Position numbers and translations under genes: made by a program
Notes under the pieces: model-generated
Told to the model about the DNA's origin: nothing
The model's input: the letters and a program-made list of their open reading frames with translations, nothing else
Database searches by the model: none
Shown: positions 1 to 6,820 of the stretch, in pieces
Layout: each line of letters opens with the position of its first letter
Numbering within the stretch: position 1 is the first letter of the stretch
Assembly: GCA_001783355.1 (NCBI GenBank)
Contig: MFMA01000003.1
Coordinates: 1 to 15,214, forward strand
DNA: 15,214 nucleotides
Reading direction: 5' to 3'
DNA from: Candidatus Kaiserbacteria bacterium RIFCSPLOWO2_01_FULL_54_20
GTDB taxonomy: Bacteria; Patescibacteriota; Minisyncoccia; Phycocordibacterales; UBA2100

Positions 1-1
1 G

Positions 2-877
2 CGCGCGACACGCCTCACGATGGACAGGCAAGGGATACGACAGTTGGCGGCGGAAAAGTTGAAATTGCCGACATCGCCGTATCGTTTTGCGGGGAATCTT
101 GCAGAACTCGAAGCGGGAGCCAAGGCCGTCGGCTTCCCCTGTTTCGTTAAACCAACGATGTCTTCATCGGGTCACGGGCAGAGCACGGTAAAAAACAAGA
201 ACGGACTTGCGAAAGCGTGGAGACTTGGGATAGAGGCCGGGCGTGGCAAGACGGGCAAAGTGATCGTCGAAGGAAAGATCAATTTTGATTACGAAATAAC
301 ACTTCTCACCGTGCGGCATGCCGCTGGCATTTCATTTTGCGCGCCCGTCGGACACATTCAGATAGACGGCGACTATCGCGAGAGCTGGCAGCCGCAACCG
401 ATGAGTAAGATTGCGCTCAAGAAAGCACAGACGATCGCAAAGAAGATCGTTAGCGAGCTTTGTGGCAAAAAAGGTCGCGGAATCTTCGGATGTGAACTTT
501 TCGTCAAGGGCAACGACGTCTACTTCTCGGAGATCAGTCCTCGCCCGCACGACACGGGTATGGTCACGATGGTTTCGCAAACCATGAGCGAGATGGAACT
601 CCATGTGCGAGCGATACTCGGCCTCCCCATCCCGGAGATACCCTGCCGCCCCGGCGCGTCCGTCGCGATCCTAGCCGAAGGCGACATGAAAAATCCCACG
701 TACGAGGGCGTGGAAAACGCGCTCAAACAGCCTGGCACATGGGTGCGCATTTTCGGAAAGCCGGAGGTCATAAAGCATCGCCGCATGGCCGTCGTTCTTG
801 CGATTGCGAACACCGTCGCCGAGGCGCGCAAAAAAGCAAAGTTCGCCGCCTCCAAGATCAAAGTCGCTGAAGGTTGA
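2..877 (+). CDS. purT: Formate-dependent phosphoribosylglycinamide formyltransferase (PurT), 5'-truncated by window edge
   Basis: PurT is an ATP-grasp enzyme that makes formyl-GAR from GAR, formate and ATP in cytosolic purine synthesis. The frame is open from base 2: six residues (RATRLT) precede the first Met at base 20, and this matches the internal PurT stretch 'ARAT-LTM-R-GIR-LAAEEL-LPTS'. The first Met is therefore not the start, and roughly the first 105 residues (the N-terminal substrate domain) lie outside the window. Visible family hallmarks are 'FVKPTMSSSGHGQS' (ATP-grasp glycine-rich loop), 'VIVEG', 'FDYEITLLTVR', 'FCAPVGHIQIDGDYRESWQPQ', the metal/ATP-binding 'SEISPRPHDTGMVT' and the C-terminal 'RIFGKPEV'. 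The stop codon (875-877) touches the stop codon of the convergent lyase gene with no base between them. Identification is by family recall, and the motifs are near-identical to those of E. coli PurT. Confidence 0.96.
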   Translation, partial: RATRLTMDRQGIRQLAAEKLKLPTSPYRFAGNLAELEAGAKAVGFPCFVKPTMSSSGHGQSTVKNKNGLAKAWRLGIEAGRGKTGKVIVEGKINFDYEITLLTVRHAAGISFCAPVGHIQIDGDYRESWQPQPMSKIALKKAQTIAKKIVSELCGKKGRGIFGCELFVKGNDVYFSEISPRPHDTGMVTMVSQTMSEMELHVRAILGLPIPEIPCRPGASVAILAEGDMKNPTYEGVENALKQPGTWVRIFGKPEVIKHRRMAVVLAIANTVAEARKKAKFAASKIKVAEG

Positions 878-2194
878 CTACACCCTCATCGCTCTGTCGA
901 ACTCTCTTGGTGTTAGGAGTTTCTTTGCAAGCACAACTTCGCGAAGGGTCTTGCCTGTAGCGACAGCTTCTTTCACGCAAGCGGCGGCTGAATCGTAGCC
1001 GATTATCGGATTCAGTAGTGTTGCGTAGGCGGTTGATTTTTCAAGATGCTCCCTAATACGCAACTTATTCGCAAGGATGCCGGCGACGCACTTCTTTGCG
1101 AACTGCTCTATCATTTCCGCAGAAAGTTTGAGCGATTCGATGAGACGGTCTGTGATTACGGGCATCATGACGCCAAGTTCAAGCTGCGCCCCCTCGCACG
1201 CTTTCTCTATCGTCAGGTTGTTACCCGAAACGAGATAGTAGAGTTGTGAGAGCGCTTCGGGAAGCACGGGGTTCACCTTCCCCGGCATAATGGATGAGCC
1301 CGCTTGGAGCTCGGGCAGAATCAGCTCGCCAATTCCACCGTTAGGGCCGCTCGAGAGGATACGAAAATCACCTGCTATTTTTGACAGGTCGGCGCAGAGC
1401 GCTGTGAGCGCTTGCGAGGTAACGAGGAAATCAGTGACGCTCGCCGTTTGCGACATAAGGTTCTTCGCCGGACGAACGGGCAGTTTTGTAAGCTTTTGCA
1501 ATTCGCGATATAGAAACTTTTTGTATTTCGGCGAGACGTTTATCGAATTGCCGACGGCGCTTCCTCCAAGACTTAGCTCAAAAAGATACTCTCGCGCTTC
1601 ACGTATTCCCTTTTGCCGCCGCCCAATAGTCTCGGCGTATGAAGCGAATTCTTCACCAAGCGTTATCGGCACCGCGTCTTGCATGTGCGTGCGTCCGAGT
1701 TTGAGAATTTTCGAAAATTGCTTCGCTTTCTTCTCAAGCGCCGCGATGAGGATGTCCGTCGAAGCGAGAAGTTCGTCAGCGATACGAATGGCGGAAATTT
1801 TTAGAGCCGAAGGCATTACGTCGTTGGTGGAGTGCGACATGTTGACATGGTCGTTCGGATGACAGTGAGATGACATCTCACTGTTTTCTAAGAGCTCCGT
1901 TGCGCGCGCTGCCACGGCCTCGTTTACGTTCATGTGGTTCGAGGTGCCCATGCCGCCCTGGAACGAGGGCAGAATGAACTGTGCGTCGTGCTTCCCCGCC
2001 AAAATTTCGTCGCACGCGCGTACGATAGCCGAGGCCCGTTTTTTATCGAGCTCCCGCGCAGCCGCGTGGGCTCGCGCGGCCGCCTTCTTTATCTCAACGA
2101 CCGCATATATAAGCTCTTTGTATGTATGCCGGAAATCAAACGGGAAATTCTTAATTGCCTTTTCAGTTTGTACCCCGTAGTATTTCTTCGCCAT
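878..2194 (-). CDS. aspA: Aspartate ammonia-lyase (aspartase/fumarase superfamily)
   Basis: The protein is 438 aa counted from the ATG at 2194. Superfamily motifs are in order: 'GGMGTSNHMNVNEA' (80-93), 'HPNDHVNMSHSTNDVMPSA' (112-130), 'GRTHMQDAVPITLGEEF' (167-183), and the flexible catalytic serine loop 'GSSIMPGKVNP' (about 299-309). 'LPELQAGSSIMPGKVNPVLPE' and 'LLNPIIGYD' favour aspartase (L-aspartate to fumarate plus ammonia) over class II fumarase, whose loop is preceded by 'LPENEPG'. The 'GRTH' rather than 'GRTQ' leaves some doubt. A TTG at 2206 would add four residues (MRPA); I prefer the ATG because 'MAKKYYGVQTEKA' is the usual kind of start. It lies 36 nt downstream of the methyltransferase gene on the same strand, so the two may be co-transcribed. 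No Shine-Dalgarno sequence is visible. Confidence 0.88.
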   Translation of the reverse strand: MAKKYYGVQTEKAIKNFPFDFRHTYKELIYAVVEIKKAAARAHAAARELDKKRASAIVRACDEILAGKHDAQFILPSFQGGMGTSNHMNVNEAVAARATELLENSEMSSHCHPNDHVNMSHSTNDVMPSALKISAIRIADELLASTDILIAALEKKAKQFSKILKLGRTHMQDAVPITLGEEFASYAETIGRRQKGIREAREYLFELSLGGSAVGNSINVSPKYKKFLYRELQKLTKLPVRPAKNLMSQTASVTDFLVTSQALTALCADLSKIAGDFRILSSGPNGGIGELILPELQAGSSIMPGKVNPVLPEALSQLYYLVSGNNLTIEKACEGAQLELGVMMPVITDRLIESLKLSAEMIEQFAKKCVAGILANKLRIREHLEKSTAYATLLNPIIGYDSAAACVKEAVATGKTLREVVLAKKLLTPREFDRAMRV

Positions 2195-2230
2195 AGCAGG
2201 CCGCAATTGTACCTACCCCGGACCTTTTGG

Positions 2231-2761
2231 CTACTGTGAGGGATCCGTCTGCCTGTACAGGTATATGCCGCCTTCCTCTTTAACAAGCGTCCACGTTGGA
2301 AATGTAAAGCCGTTCGAAAGTACGAGCGCGTTTTCCGAAAGTTCGCGCTTCAGCTTTTTTTCAAGTTCCCTCATCGTGGAGCGAAACCCGTACACAACGA
2401 CGATATCAAAATCGGACATGTCGGGCCGCCAAAAATCTCCCCAGTGGATGTACGCCCGGCCTCGGAGACCTCGAAACACGATGTGTATGTGCGACAGCCA
2501 CACAAGAACGGGATTCAGTTCATACCCGTGTGCCTCCGCTCCCTCGGAAGCAAACGCAATGACGAGTCTTCCGTCGCCCGAGCCGAGGTCGACGACTCGC
2601 TTTCCCCGCACATCTCCCGCAAGTCGGAGCATCGTTTCAATGCGCTTTCGCGATGTCGGGACAAAAGGTACCCCGCTCCCCTTCGGGCCCGCAAAAAGAG
2701 CGATAAAACCGAAACCGACAAAAAGAACGGCGAGTGCGCATGCGATATAGAGAATGAGCAT
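2231..2761 (-). CDS. Membrane-anchored SAM-dependent methyltransferase, FAM173/ATPSCKMT-like
   Basis: The protein is 176 aa. Residues 1-24 form one hydrophobic segment (LILYIACALAVLFVGFGFI), a membrane anchor. It is followed by a class I methyltransferase core: motif I 'VVDLGSGDGRLVIAFA' (56-71), the acidic motif II 'GYELNP' (79-84), 'WGDFW' (107-111), and 'DIVVVYGF' (119-126). The combination 'GYELNPVLVW', 'MRELEKKLKREL' (130-141) and 'FTFPTWT' (152-158) recalls the FAM173 family; the mitochondrial member ATPSCKMT methylates a lysine of the ATP-synthase c subunit. The bacterial substrate is unknown, and a membrane-protein lysine is an inference. The gene starts with ATG at 2761 and sits directly upstream of the lyase gene. 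An 88-nt stretch separates it from the end of the MBL gene; I see no clear promoter or Shine-Dalgarno there. Confidence 0.85.
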   Translation of the reverse strand: MLILYIACALAVLFVGFGFIALFAGPKGSGVPFVPTSRKRIETMLRLAGDVRGKRVVDLGSGDGRLVIAFASEGAEAHGYELNPVLVWLSHIHIVFRGLRGRAYIHWGDFWRPDMSDFDIVVVYGFRSTMRELEKKLKRELSENALVLSNGFTFPTWTLVKEEGGIYLYRQTDPSQ

Positions 2762-2849
2762 AGTTTTTTGCGGCGAGAGCTAAACGCTGTTAGAACTTAC
2801 TTTCATAACGTACGGGCGTGGGAAGCGTTCCCCGATTTTACCAGTGTTT

Positions 2850-3857
2850 CTAGGGTATAAGCTCCCACGGGGCGATCGGCGAGTATCCCGCGCGCAGTAA
2901 GTTTTGGTGGTGATAAATCGATGTCGTGCCAGTTCTACAGGTGCTATAAACTCGACTCCCTGCTTTCTGCAATTTCCTCACGACAGCCCGTCGGGGATGT
3001 TTATCGTTCCCTGGAGACGAAATGAACGAGACGGCAGGTTTCAGAAAATCAATGATCTCTGAATCGACATTGCGACGACTACCGTGATGTGGAACATCAA
3101 GAAGCGACAACGAACGAAGATCCTTTATGGCGCTCGCCTCACGGATTGCTCGCATACCGGCATCGCCGGTGAGTAAAACCTTTTGTCCTGGGCCTTCAAT
3201 TAACAGCATGATGCTTTGATTATTCATCCCGCTCGTGTCAACCCCGTCGTCGATGATACTTCTACCGGCACTTACGAGGTTTGCTACCGCGTTTGGATCG
3301 TCATCGACGTACAAGCCCGACAAACCACCCACTGTGTACCAAACCTCATTGAAATGAGCACTTGTCGGCCCAACAATATACACGTTCCACGAACCCCAAG
3401 TGAGTATTGGATTTGCACTAGCAAAAATAGCTTGATGTCGGGCTCCGACGGCTGTGGCCGCGTTTCGTACTTCATCAATACGCTCGAAAGCGCTCGTGAG
3501 TAGGTCTCGCTTATCCGCATCTAGTTCTGTTCTCGCTCGGGTGAGCACCGTTCCCTGCGGATCGAAGTCGCGGGGATCGTTCAAAATAAGATCGGTAGCG
3601 CCCACCGCACGAATGGCGTCGGCCATAGTTGCGATGTGATCATTGTCGGAGTGCGTAGAGACAAAAACCTTTCGATTTGAAGCGTGGTGAGTTTGCAGAA
3701 AAGAAATCACATTCGCCGCTTGCTCTGCACACCCGCCGTCAACAACGAATGTAATCCCGTTATTTTGCTGATCTCGCAACTCAACAAGAATAGCGTCGCC
3801 TTTCCCGACATTGATCATTTCGACGCCAATTTTTGCGAGTGCAGGAATTGGAGGCAT
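2850..3857 (-). CDS. ComEC/Rec2-type metallo-beta-lactamase fold hydrolase
   Basis: The protein is 335 aa and soluble, with the metallo-beta-lactamase signature in the ComEC flavour: 'INVGKGDAILVEL' (15-27), 'VVDGG' (38-42), the metal-binding 'STHSDNDH' (67-74), 'NNQSIMLLI' (212-220), 'LLTGDAG' (228-234), 'DVPHHGSRRN' (254-263) and 'HP' (287-288). In ComEC proteins this domain is fused to a competence membrane channel; stand-alone copies occur in accessory and defence contexts, and a nuclease or phosphodiesterase activity is suspected. Here the membrane channel is absent, but the upstream gene encodes a separate membrane protein. Its stop TGA is at 3861-3859, and this ATG follows one base later (ATGATATG), so translational coupling is likely. 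No Shine-Dalgarno is visible. The fold assignment is secure; the substrate is unknown. Confidence 0.88.
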   Translation of the reverse strand: MPPIPALAKIGVEMINVGKGDAILVELRDQQNNGITFVVDGGCAEQAANVISFLQTHHASNRKVFVSTHSDNDHIATMADAIRAVGATDLILNDPRDFDPQGTVLTRARTELDADKRDLLTSAFERIDEVRNAATAVGARHQAIFASANPILTWGSWNVYIVGPTSAHFNEVWYTVGGLSGLYVDDDPNAVANLVSAGRSIIDDGVDTSGMNNQSIMLLIEGPGQKVLLTGDAGMRAIREASAIKDLRSLSLLDVPHHGSRRNVDSEIIDFLKPAVSFISSPGNDKHPRRAVVRKLQKAGSRVYSTCRTGTTSIYHHQNLLRAGYSPIAPWELIP

Positions 3858-3858
3858 A

Positions 3859-4467
3859 TCATTTTTGAGTTATCGATAGAGCGGCTTGCATGATAACCTC
3901 CTTTGCGAACACTCTGCCGCGCTTTTTGGTACGATGCCACAGCACAACAGCGACAACAATTTCAAGCAACACTAAATACCAAAAGGCGGGGCTGTGTGAG
4001 TATGAGAACGAGAGCGTGAGCGCGATCATCAAAAGCGTTCCTGTAAAAAGGGATCGTGAGTATGCGTAGAGCGTGTTGAAATACTCGGAACGCCCGAGCG
4101 AGTGATGATTGCAGTAAGCCATTGCTTTCTCGAACACTTCTTCTTTTGTAAGATCCCCTCCGAAACGCGCCCTCAATTCTTCAACCTCTCGCTTGTATTT
4201 GTCGCCGGACAAAAGGATTTTTGAAGAGTTACCGCCCCATGTCCAAAACAGCGCGGGCTCAATCAGTCCTCCGAACGCCTGTAATAACTCCCCGACGAGC
4301 AGCGCAATCGCAAGAAAAATGAACGCCCGTACCGTTTCGCCTTCCGGAATACTGAACGTCGGGATCGAAACGCTAAAAGTTTGCAACACGAAGTAGGCAC
4401 AGGCTAAAAAAATGCTTCCTGGTACAAGAACTACGAGCCAGTGATAGAGAGGTAGCTTGGAATCCAT
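3859..4467 (-). CDS. Four-helix membrane protein of unknown function, partner of the MBL hydrolase
   Basis: The protein is 202 aa from the ATG at 4467. I do not recognise the family. Four hydrophobic segments can be seen: around residues 5-27 (YHWLVVLVPGSIFLACAYFV), 45-68 (VRAFIFLAIALLVGELL), 140-158 (LFTGTLLMIALTLSFSY) and 162-180 (AFWYLVLLEIVVAVVLW). A charged cytosolic-type loop lies between helices 2 and 3 (about 80-138: 'KYKREVEELRARFGGDLTKEE', 'YCNHHSLGRSEYF'). The ATG is preferred over the in-frame GTG at 4473 because a promoter (TTGACA, 17 nt, TACGAT) ends 6 nt before the ATG, which predicts a leaderless mRNA starting about at this codon. The gene is the first of a two-gene operon with the MBL hydrolase and is transcribed divergently from the type III restriction operon. 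Confidence 0.8.
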   Translation of the reverse strand: MDSKLPLYHWLVVLVPGSIFLACAYFVLQTFSVSIPTFSIPEGETVRAFIFLAIALLVGELLQAFGGLIEPALFWTWGGNSSKILLSGDKYKREVEELRARFGGDLTKEEVFEKAMAYCNHHSLGRSEYFNTLYAYSRSLFTGTLLMIALTLSFSYSHSPAFWYLVLLEIVVAVVLWHRTKKRGRVFAKEVIMQAALSITQK

Positions 4468-4473
4468 ACCCAC

Positions 4474-4502
4474 ATCGTATCGATCCGAGATTGTAATGTC
4501 AA
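4474..4502 (-). promoter_or_regulatory. Sigma70-type promoter of the membrane protein/MBL operon
   Basis: On the minus strand, a perfect -35 TTGACA (4502-4497), a 17-nt spacer and -10 TACGAT (4479-4474) are followed by only six bases (GTGGGT) before the ATG at 4467. Transcription would begin at about the A of the start codon. It overlaps the divergent promoter at 4491-4502. Confidence 0.7.
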
Positions 4503-4519
4503 CAATAGTAAAGTATCAT
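4491..4519 (+). promoter_or_regulatory. Sigma70-type promoter of the type III restriction operon
   Basis: -35 TTGTAA (4491-4496), a 17-nt spacer and -10 TATCAT (4514-4519) are followed by six bases (GGAAGG) before the ATG at 4526. The initiation point coincides with the start codon, implying a leaderless first gene. Its -35 and spacer overlap the -35 and spacer of the divergent promoter. Confidence 0.65.
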
Positions 4520-4525
4520 GGAAGG

Positions 4526-4966
4526 ATGGCGGTAAAGGCGAAAATCATCTCCGAAGAGTTTGTGAAGCGGGCCGTGATCCGCCACCTCGCCAACCTCGGG
4601 TGGAGCAAAAACCTCGACTATGACGATCTCCATATACGGGGCGTCGATATCAAGGTTACAAACTCCAAGTACAGCCGGACTTTTTTCATAGAGGCAAAAG
4701 GAGCATCGAGCTACCGATCCGGTTTTGAAGTCGCGTTCGTGTATTCCCTCGGGCAGATCGTTACCCGAATGAGGAGCTTGAAAGCGCGTTATTATTTTGG
4801 AATCGCTCTCCCAAAAAAGAGCGCCGATATCGCGATCCGTCGTATACCTTACGCTTTTGCAATCGGAGTATGTCTGCACGTTTTTTCAGTCGACGACAGC
4901 GGTAAGGTGATCTGGTACAAACCCGCAGACATCAAGAAATATCAAAACGGCTATGCAAAACGATAA
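4526..4966 (+). CDS. PD-(D/E)XK-like putative nuclease, first gene of the type III restriction operon
   Basis: The protein is 146 aa from the ATG at 4526. It reads as a small restriction-endonuclease-like fold: an N-terminal helix with an acidic residue (SEEFVKRAVIRHL, E10/E11), then 'RGVDIKV' (38-44, D41) and, after a hairpin, 'FFIEAKG' (53-59; E56, K58), which is the D-X(n)-E-X-K active-site pattern, then a helix with 'LGQIVTRM' as in many Mrr/archaeal-type nucleases. The frame is open upstream to 4457, but the promoter -10 lies at 4514-4519, so the longer starts are unlikely. The last 14 nt overlap the start of the HTH gene, indicating one operon with the modification genes. It could be an accessory nuclease of the R-M system or a regulator with a dead nuclease fold. 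The fold call is from the motif pattern only. Confidence 0.72.
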   Translation: MAVKAKIISEEFVKRAVIRHLANLGWSKNLDYDDLHIRGVDIKVTNSKYSRTFFIEAKGASSYRSGFEVAFVYSLGQIVTRMRSLKARYYFGIALPKKSADIAIRRIPYAFAIGVCLHVFSVDDSGKVIWYKPADIKKYQNGYAKR

Positions 4967-5132
4967 ACCTTATTACACCGCAAAAGAGCTCGCGCGTGCC
5001 CTATCGGTAAACGTGATGACGATCTACCGGTACATCAAGGCGAAGCGACTCAAGGCATTCAAGATAGGTAAAGAGTTTCGGATAGATCGCAGCGAGTTTG
5101 AACAATTTATGAATAAAGCAAAAATAAAATAA
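4953..5132 (+). CDS. Small excisionase/MerR-type helix-turn-helix DNA-binding protein
   Basis: The protein is 59 aa. The sequence 'YYTAKELARALSVNVMTIYR' followed by 'YIKAKRLKAFKIGKEFRID' and 'EFEQFM' is the compact winged HTH of the excisionase (HTH_17) family: the HTH proper is at about residues 8-28 and the wing at 33-45. The ATG at 4953 lies inside the end of the preceding nuclease gene (14-nt overlap, different frame), and the stop TAA (5130-5132) is 5 nt before the methyltransferase ATG. This tight packing suggests translational coupling. In an R-M operon such a protein could be a controller of expression, acting on the divergent promoter region at 4474-4519 (inference). It may instead derive from a mobile-element excisionase. 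Confidence 0.85.
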   Translation: MQNDKPYYTAKELARALSVNVMTIYRYIKAKRLKAFKIGKEFRIDRSEFEQFMNKAKIK

Positions 5133-5137
5133 AAAGT

Positions 5138-6817
5138 ATGGCATCACTAAACTTCAAGGGAAAATCGGCTGTTTGGAACCATCACCTCTCGGTGCCATAT
5201 CACACACTCGAAAACGACCAGAAGCGATCACTCAAAGGGGAGAACGCGGACAGGAATCTCATCATTGAAGGAGATAACTTGCTCGCACTCAAGAGCTTGC
5301 TCCCGCAGTATCAAGGCAAGGTGAAGTGTATCTACATCGATCCTCCATACAACACAGGAAAGGAAGAGTGGGTTTACAGCGATAACGTAAGTAGCCCAAC
5401 AATAAAAGAGTGGATAGGCGAGGTTGTTGGGCCAGAGGGAGAGGATCTAACTCGCCACGATAAGTGGCTATGCATGATGACTCCGCGTCTAAAACTTTTG
5501 AGAGAACTACTCGCGAATGATGGCGTTATTTTTGTAAGCATAGACGACAACGAAGCAGCAGATCTGCGACTCCTCATGGATAGTATTTTCGGAATAGAGT
5601 GTTTCGCGGCCGCACTTATTTGGAATAAAGGGCACAGCCAACAACAAGGCGTGTTCAAAAACTATCATGAGTATGTGTTGGTCTACGGCAAGAAACCTCT
5701 GGAGGCGTTTGAGGGTGGAGAGGGAGAAATAGTTGCAGGTGCTCTCAAAAAAATCTCAACGAAAAATCCTGCCAAAGAGTTCACATTCCCTGCAGGTGTT
5801 AGGTTCGATGCTGCCGACGGAACCATTATCGATGCAGATTTTGGCGACGGAGAAAAGGTACACGTCATTTCTGGCAGACTTGTAGCAAAAAGCGGTGTTA
5901 CTACAGAAGAAGTGACTCTCAAGGCGGGGTGGACGCAAGCAGATCAAATGAAGGACTGGTTTTATGGAGATAAGGACAATGTTGTCGACACGAGGGGACA
6001 AAAAGTTTTGGAGTTCTTCTTTAGCTCAACCGGAAAACTGAAAAGCCGAAAGGAACGTAGACGAATAACTCCCTCAACGATCCTCCCGTCATTCGGAGTT
6101 GGTAGCGAACATACCGCAGAGCTCGCTGCATTATTTGAAATGAGCGAGTCGCCGTTTGGAAACCCGAAACCAGTCAACATGCTGAAAGAGATGATCTCGT
6201 GGGTCACTTCAGACGATGATATTGTTTTGGACTCCTTTGCCGGATCAGGAACCACAGCACAGGCAGTATTAGAGCTGAATGCTGATGAGGATGAGAGCAA
6301 CAGACGATTTATTCTCGTTCAACTTCAAGAGGAAACAAAAAAGGATACGGCCGCGTATAAAGCCGGCTACCGCTATGTGCACGAAATCACTCGCGAGCGT
6401 GTAAAGAGAGTCATTGAAAAAAGTAAGAGCGGTAAGGGCTTTGAGTATTTTACGTTAGGCCCCGCTATCGATGCCGAGACGCTTCTATCCGGAACGCTTC
6501 CAACCTACAGGGAGTTTGCGAAATACGTTTATTACCTAGCAACAGGCAAGAATCATCCGGCAGAATCCAAGATCAAGGAGACTGACTTCTTTGTTGGCGA
6601 AGCGGATCGTGAATCGATATATCTCGTCTACGAAAAGGATATGGAGAAATTGAAGAAACTCGCGGTTACTCTCGACTGGGCCCAAAAGACACACAAGAAA
6701 GACTCCGGAAAGAAAATCGTGTATGCCCCCGCATGTTTCCTCGACGATGAGGCGCTCGAGCAATACAACATCCAGTTCGTGAGCGTCCCGTACAACCTCT
6801 TTGAGAGAACAGAATAG
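5138..6817 (+). CDS. mod: Type III restriction-modification DNA methyltransferase (Mod), beta class
   Basis: The protein is 559 aa. The N-terminus 'VWNHHLSVPYHTLE' is typical of type III Mod proteins. The catalytic motif IV 'IDPPYNTG' (67-74) comes before the SAM-binding motif I 'LDSFAGSGTT' (364-373), the order of beta-class amino-methyltransferases (N6-adenine or N4-cytosine); DPPY points to adenine. Between them, about residues 160-335, is the variable target-recognition region, and 'FGNPKPVNMLKEMI' is the usual lead-in to motif I. The C-terminus (from about 440) is a Mod-specific extension likely to contact Res. It is somewhat shorter than the roughly 600-700 aa of studied Mod proteins. 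It follows the HTH gene by 5 nt and precedes Res by 3 nt. No Shine-Dalgarno is visible, so expression probably depends on coupling. Both catalytic motifs are intact, so it should be active. The recognition sequence cannot be read from the sequence. Confidence 0.95.
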   Translation: MASLNFKGKSAVWNHHLSVPYHTLENDQKRSLKGENADRNLIIEGDNLLALKSLLPQYQGKVKCIYIDPPYNTGKEEWVYSDNVSSPTIKEWIGEVVGPEGEDLTRHDKWLCMMTPRLKLLRELLANDGVIFVSIDDNEAADLRLLMDSIFGIECFAAALIWNKGHSQQQGVFKNYHEYVLVYGKKPLEAFEGGEGEIVAGALKKISTKNPAKEFTFPAGVRFDAADGTIIDADFGDGEKVHVISGRLVAKSGVTTEEVTLKAGWTQADQMKDWFYGDKDNVVDTRGQKVLEFFFSSTGKLKSRKERRRITPSTILPSFGVGSEHTAELAALFEMSESPFGNPKPVNMLKEMISWVTSDDDIVLDSFAGSGTTAQAVLELNADEDESNRRFILVQLQEETKKDTAAYKAGYRYVHEITRERVKRVIEKSKSGKGFEYFTLGPAIDAETLLSGTLPTYREFAKYVYYLATGKNHPAESKIKETDFFVGEADRESIYLVYEKDMEKLKKLAVTLDWAQKTHKKDSGKKIVYAPACFLDDEALEQYNIQFVSVPYNLFERTE

Positions 6818-6820
6818 GCC

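Noticed and set aside
2192..2206. TTG start at 2206 for the lyase gene
   Set aside because: It adds only MRPA; the ATG at 2194 gives a normal aspartase N-terminus.
2762..2849. Possible second attachment site (TTGCGG followed by GAGAG, and TTTTACC, as near the tRNA 3' end)
   Set aside because: Only 6-7-base matches with different spacing (about 66 versus 35 nt). It lies at the right place, between core and accessory genes, but is well within chance.
4465..4473. GTG start at 4473 for the membrane protein
   Set aside because: It would lie before the predicted transcription start; the ATG at 4467 fits the promoter position used by other genes here.
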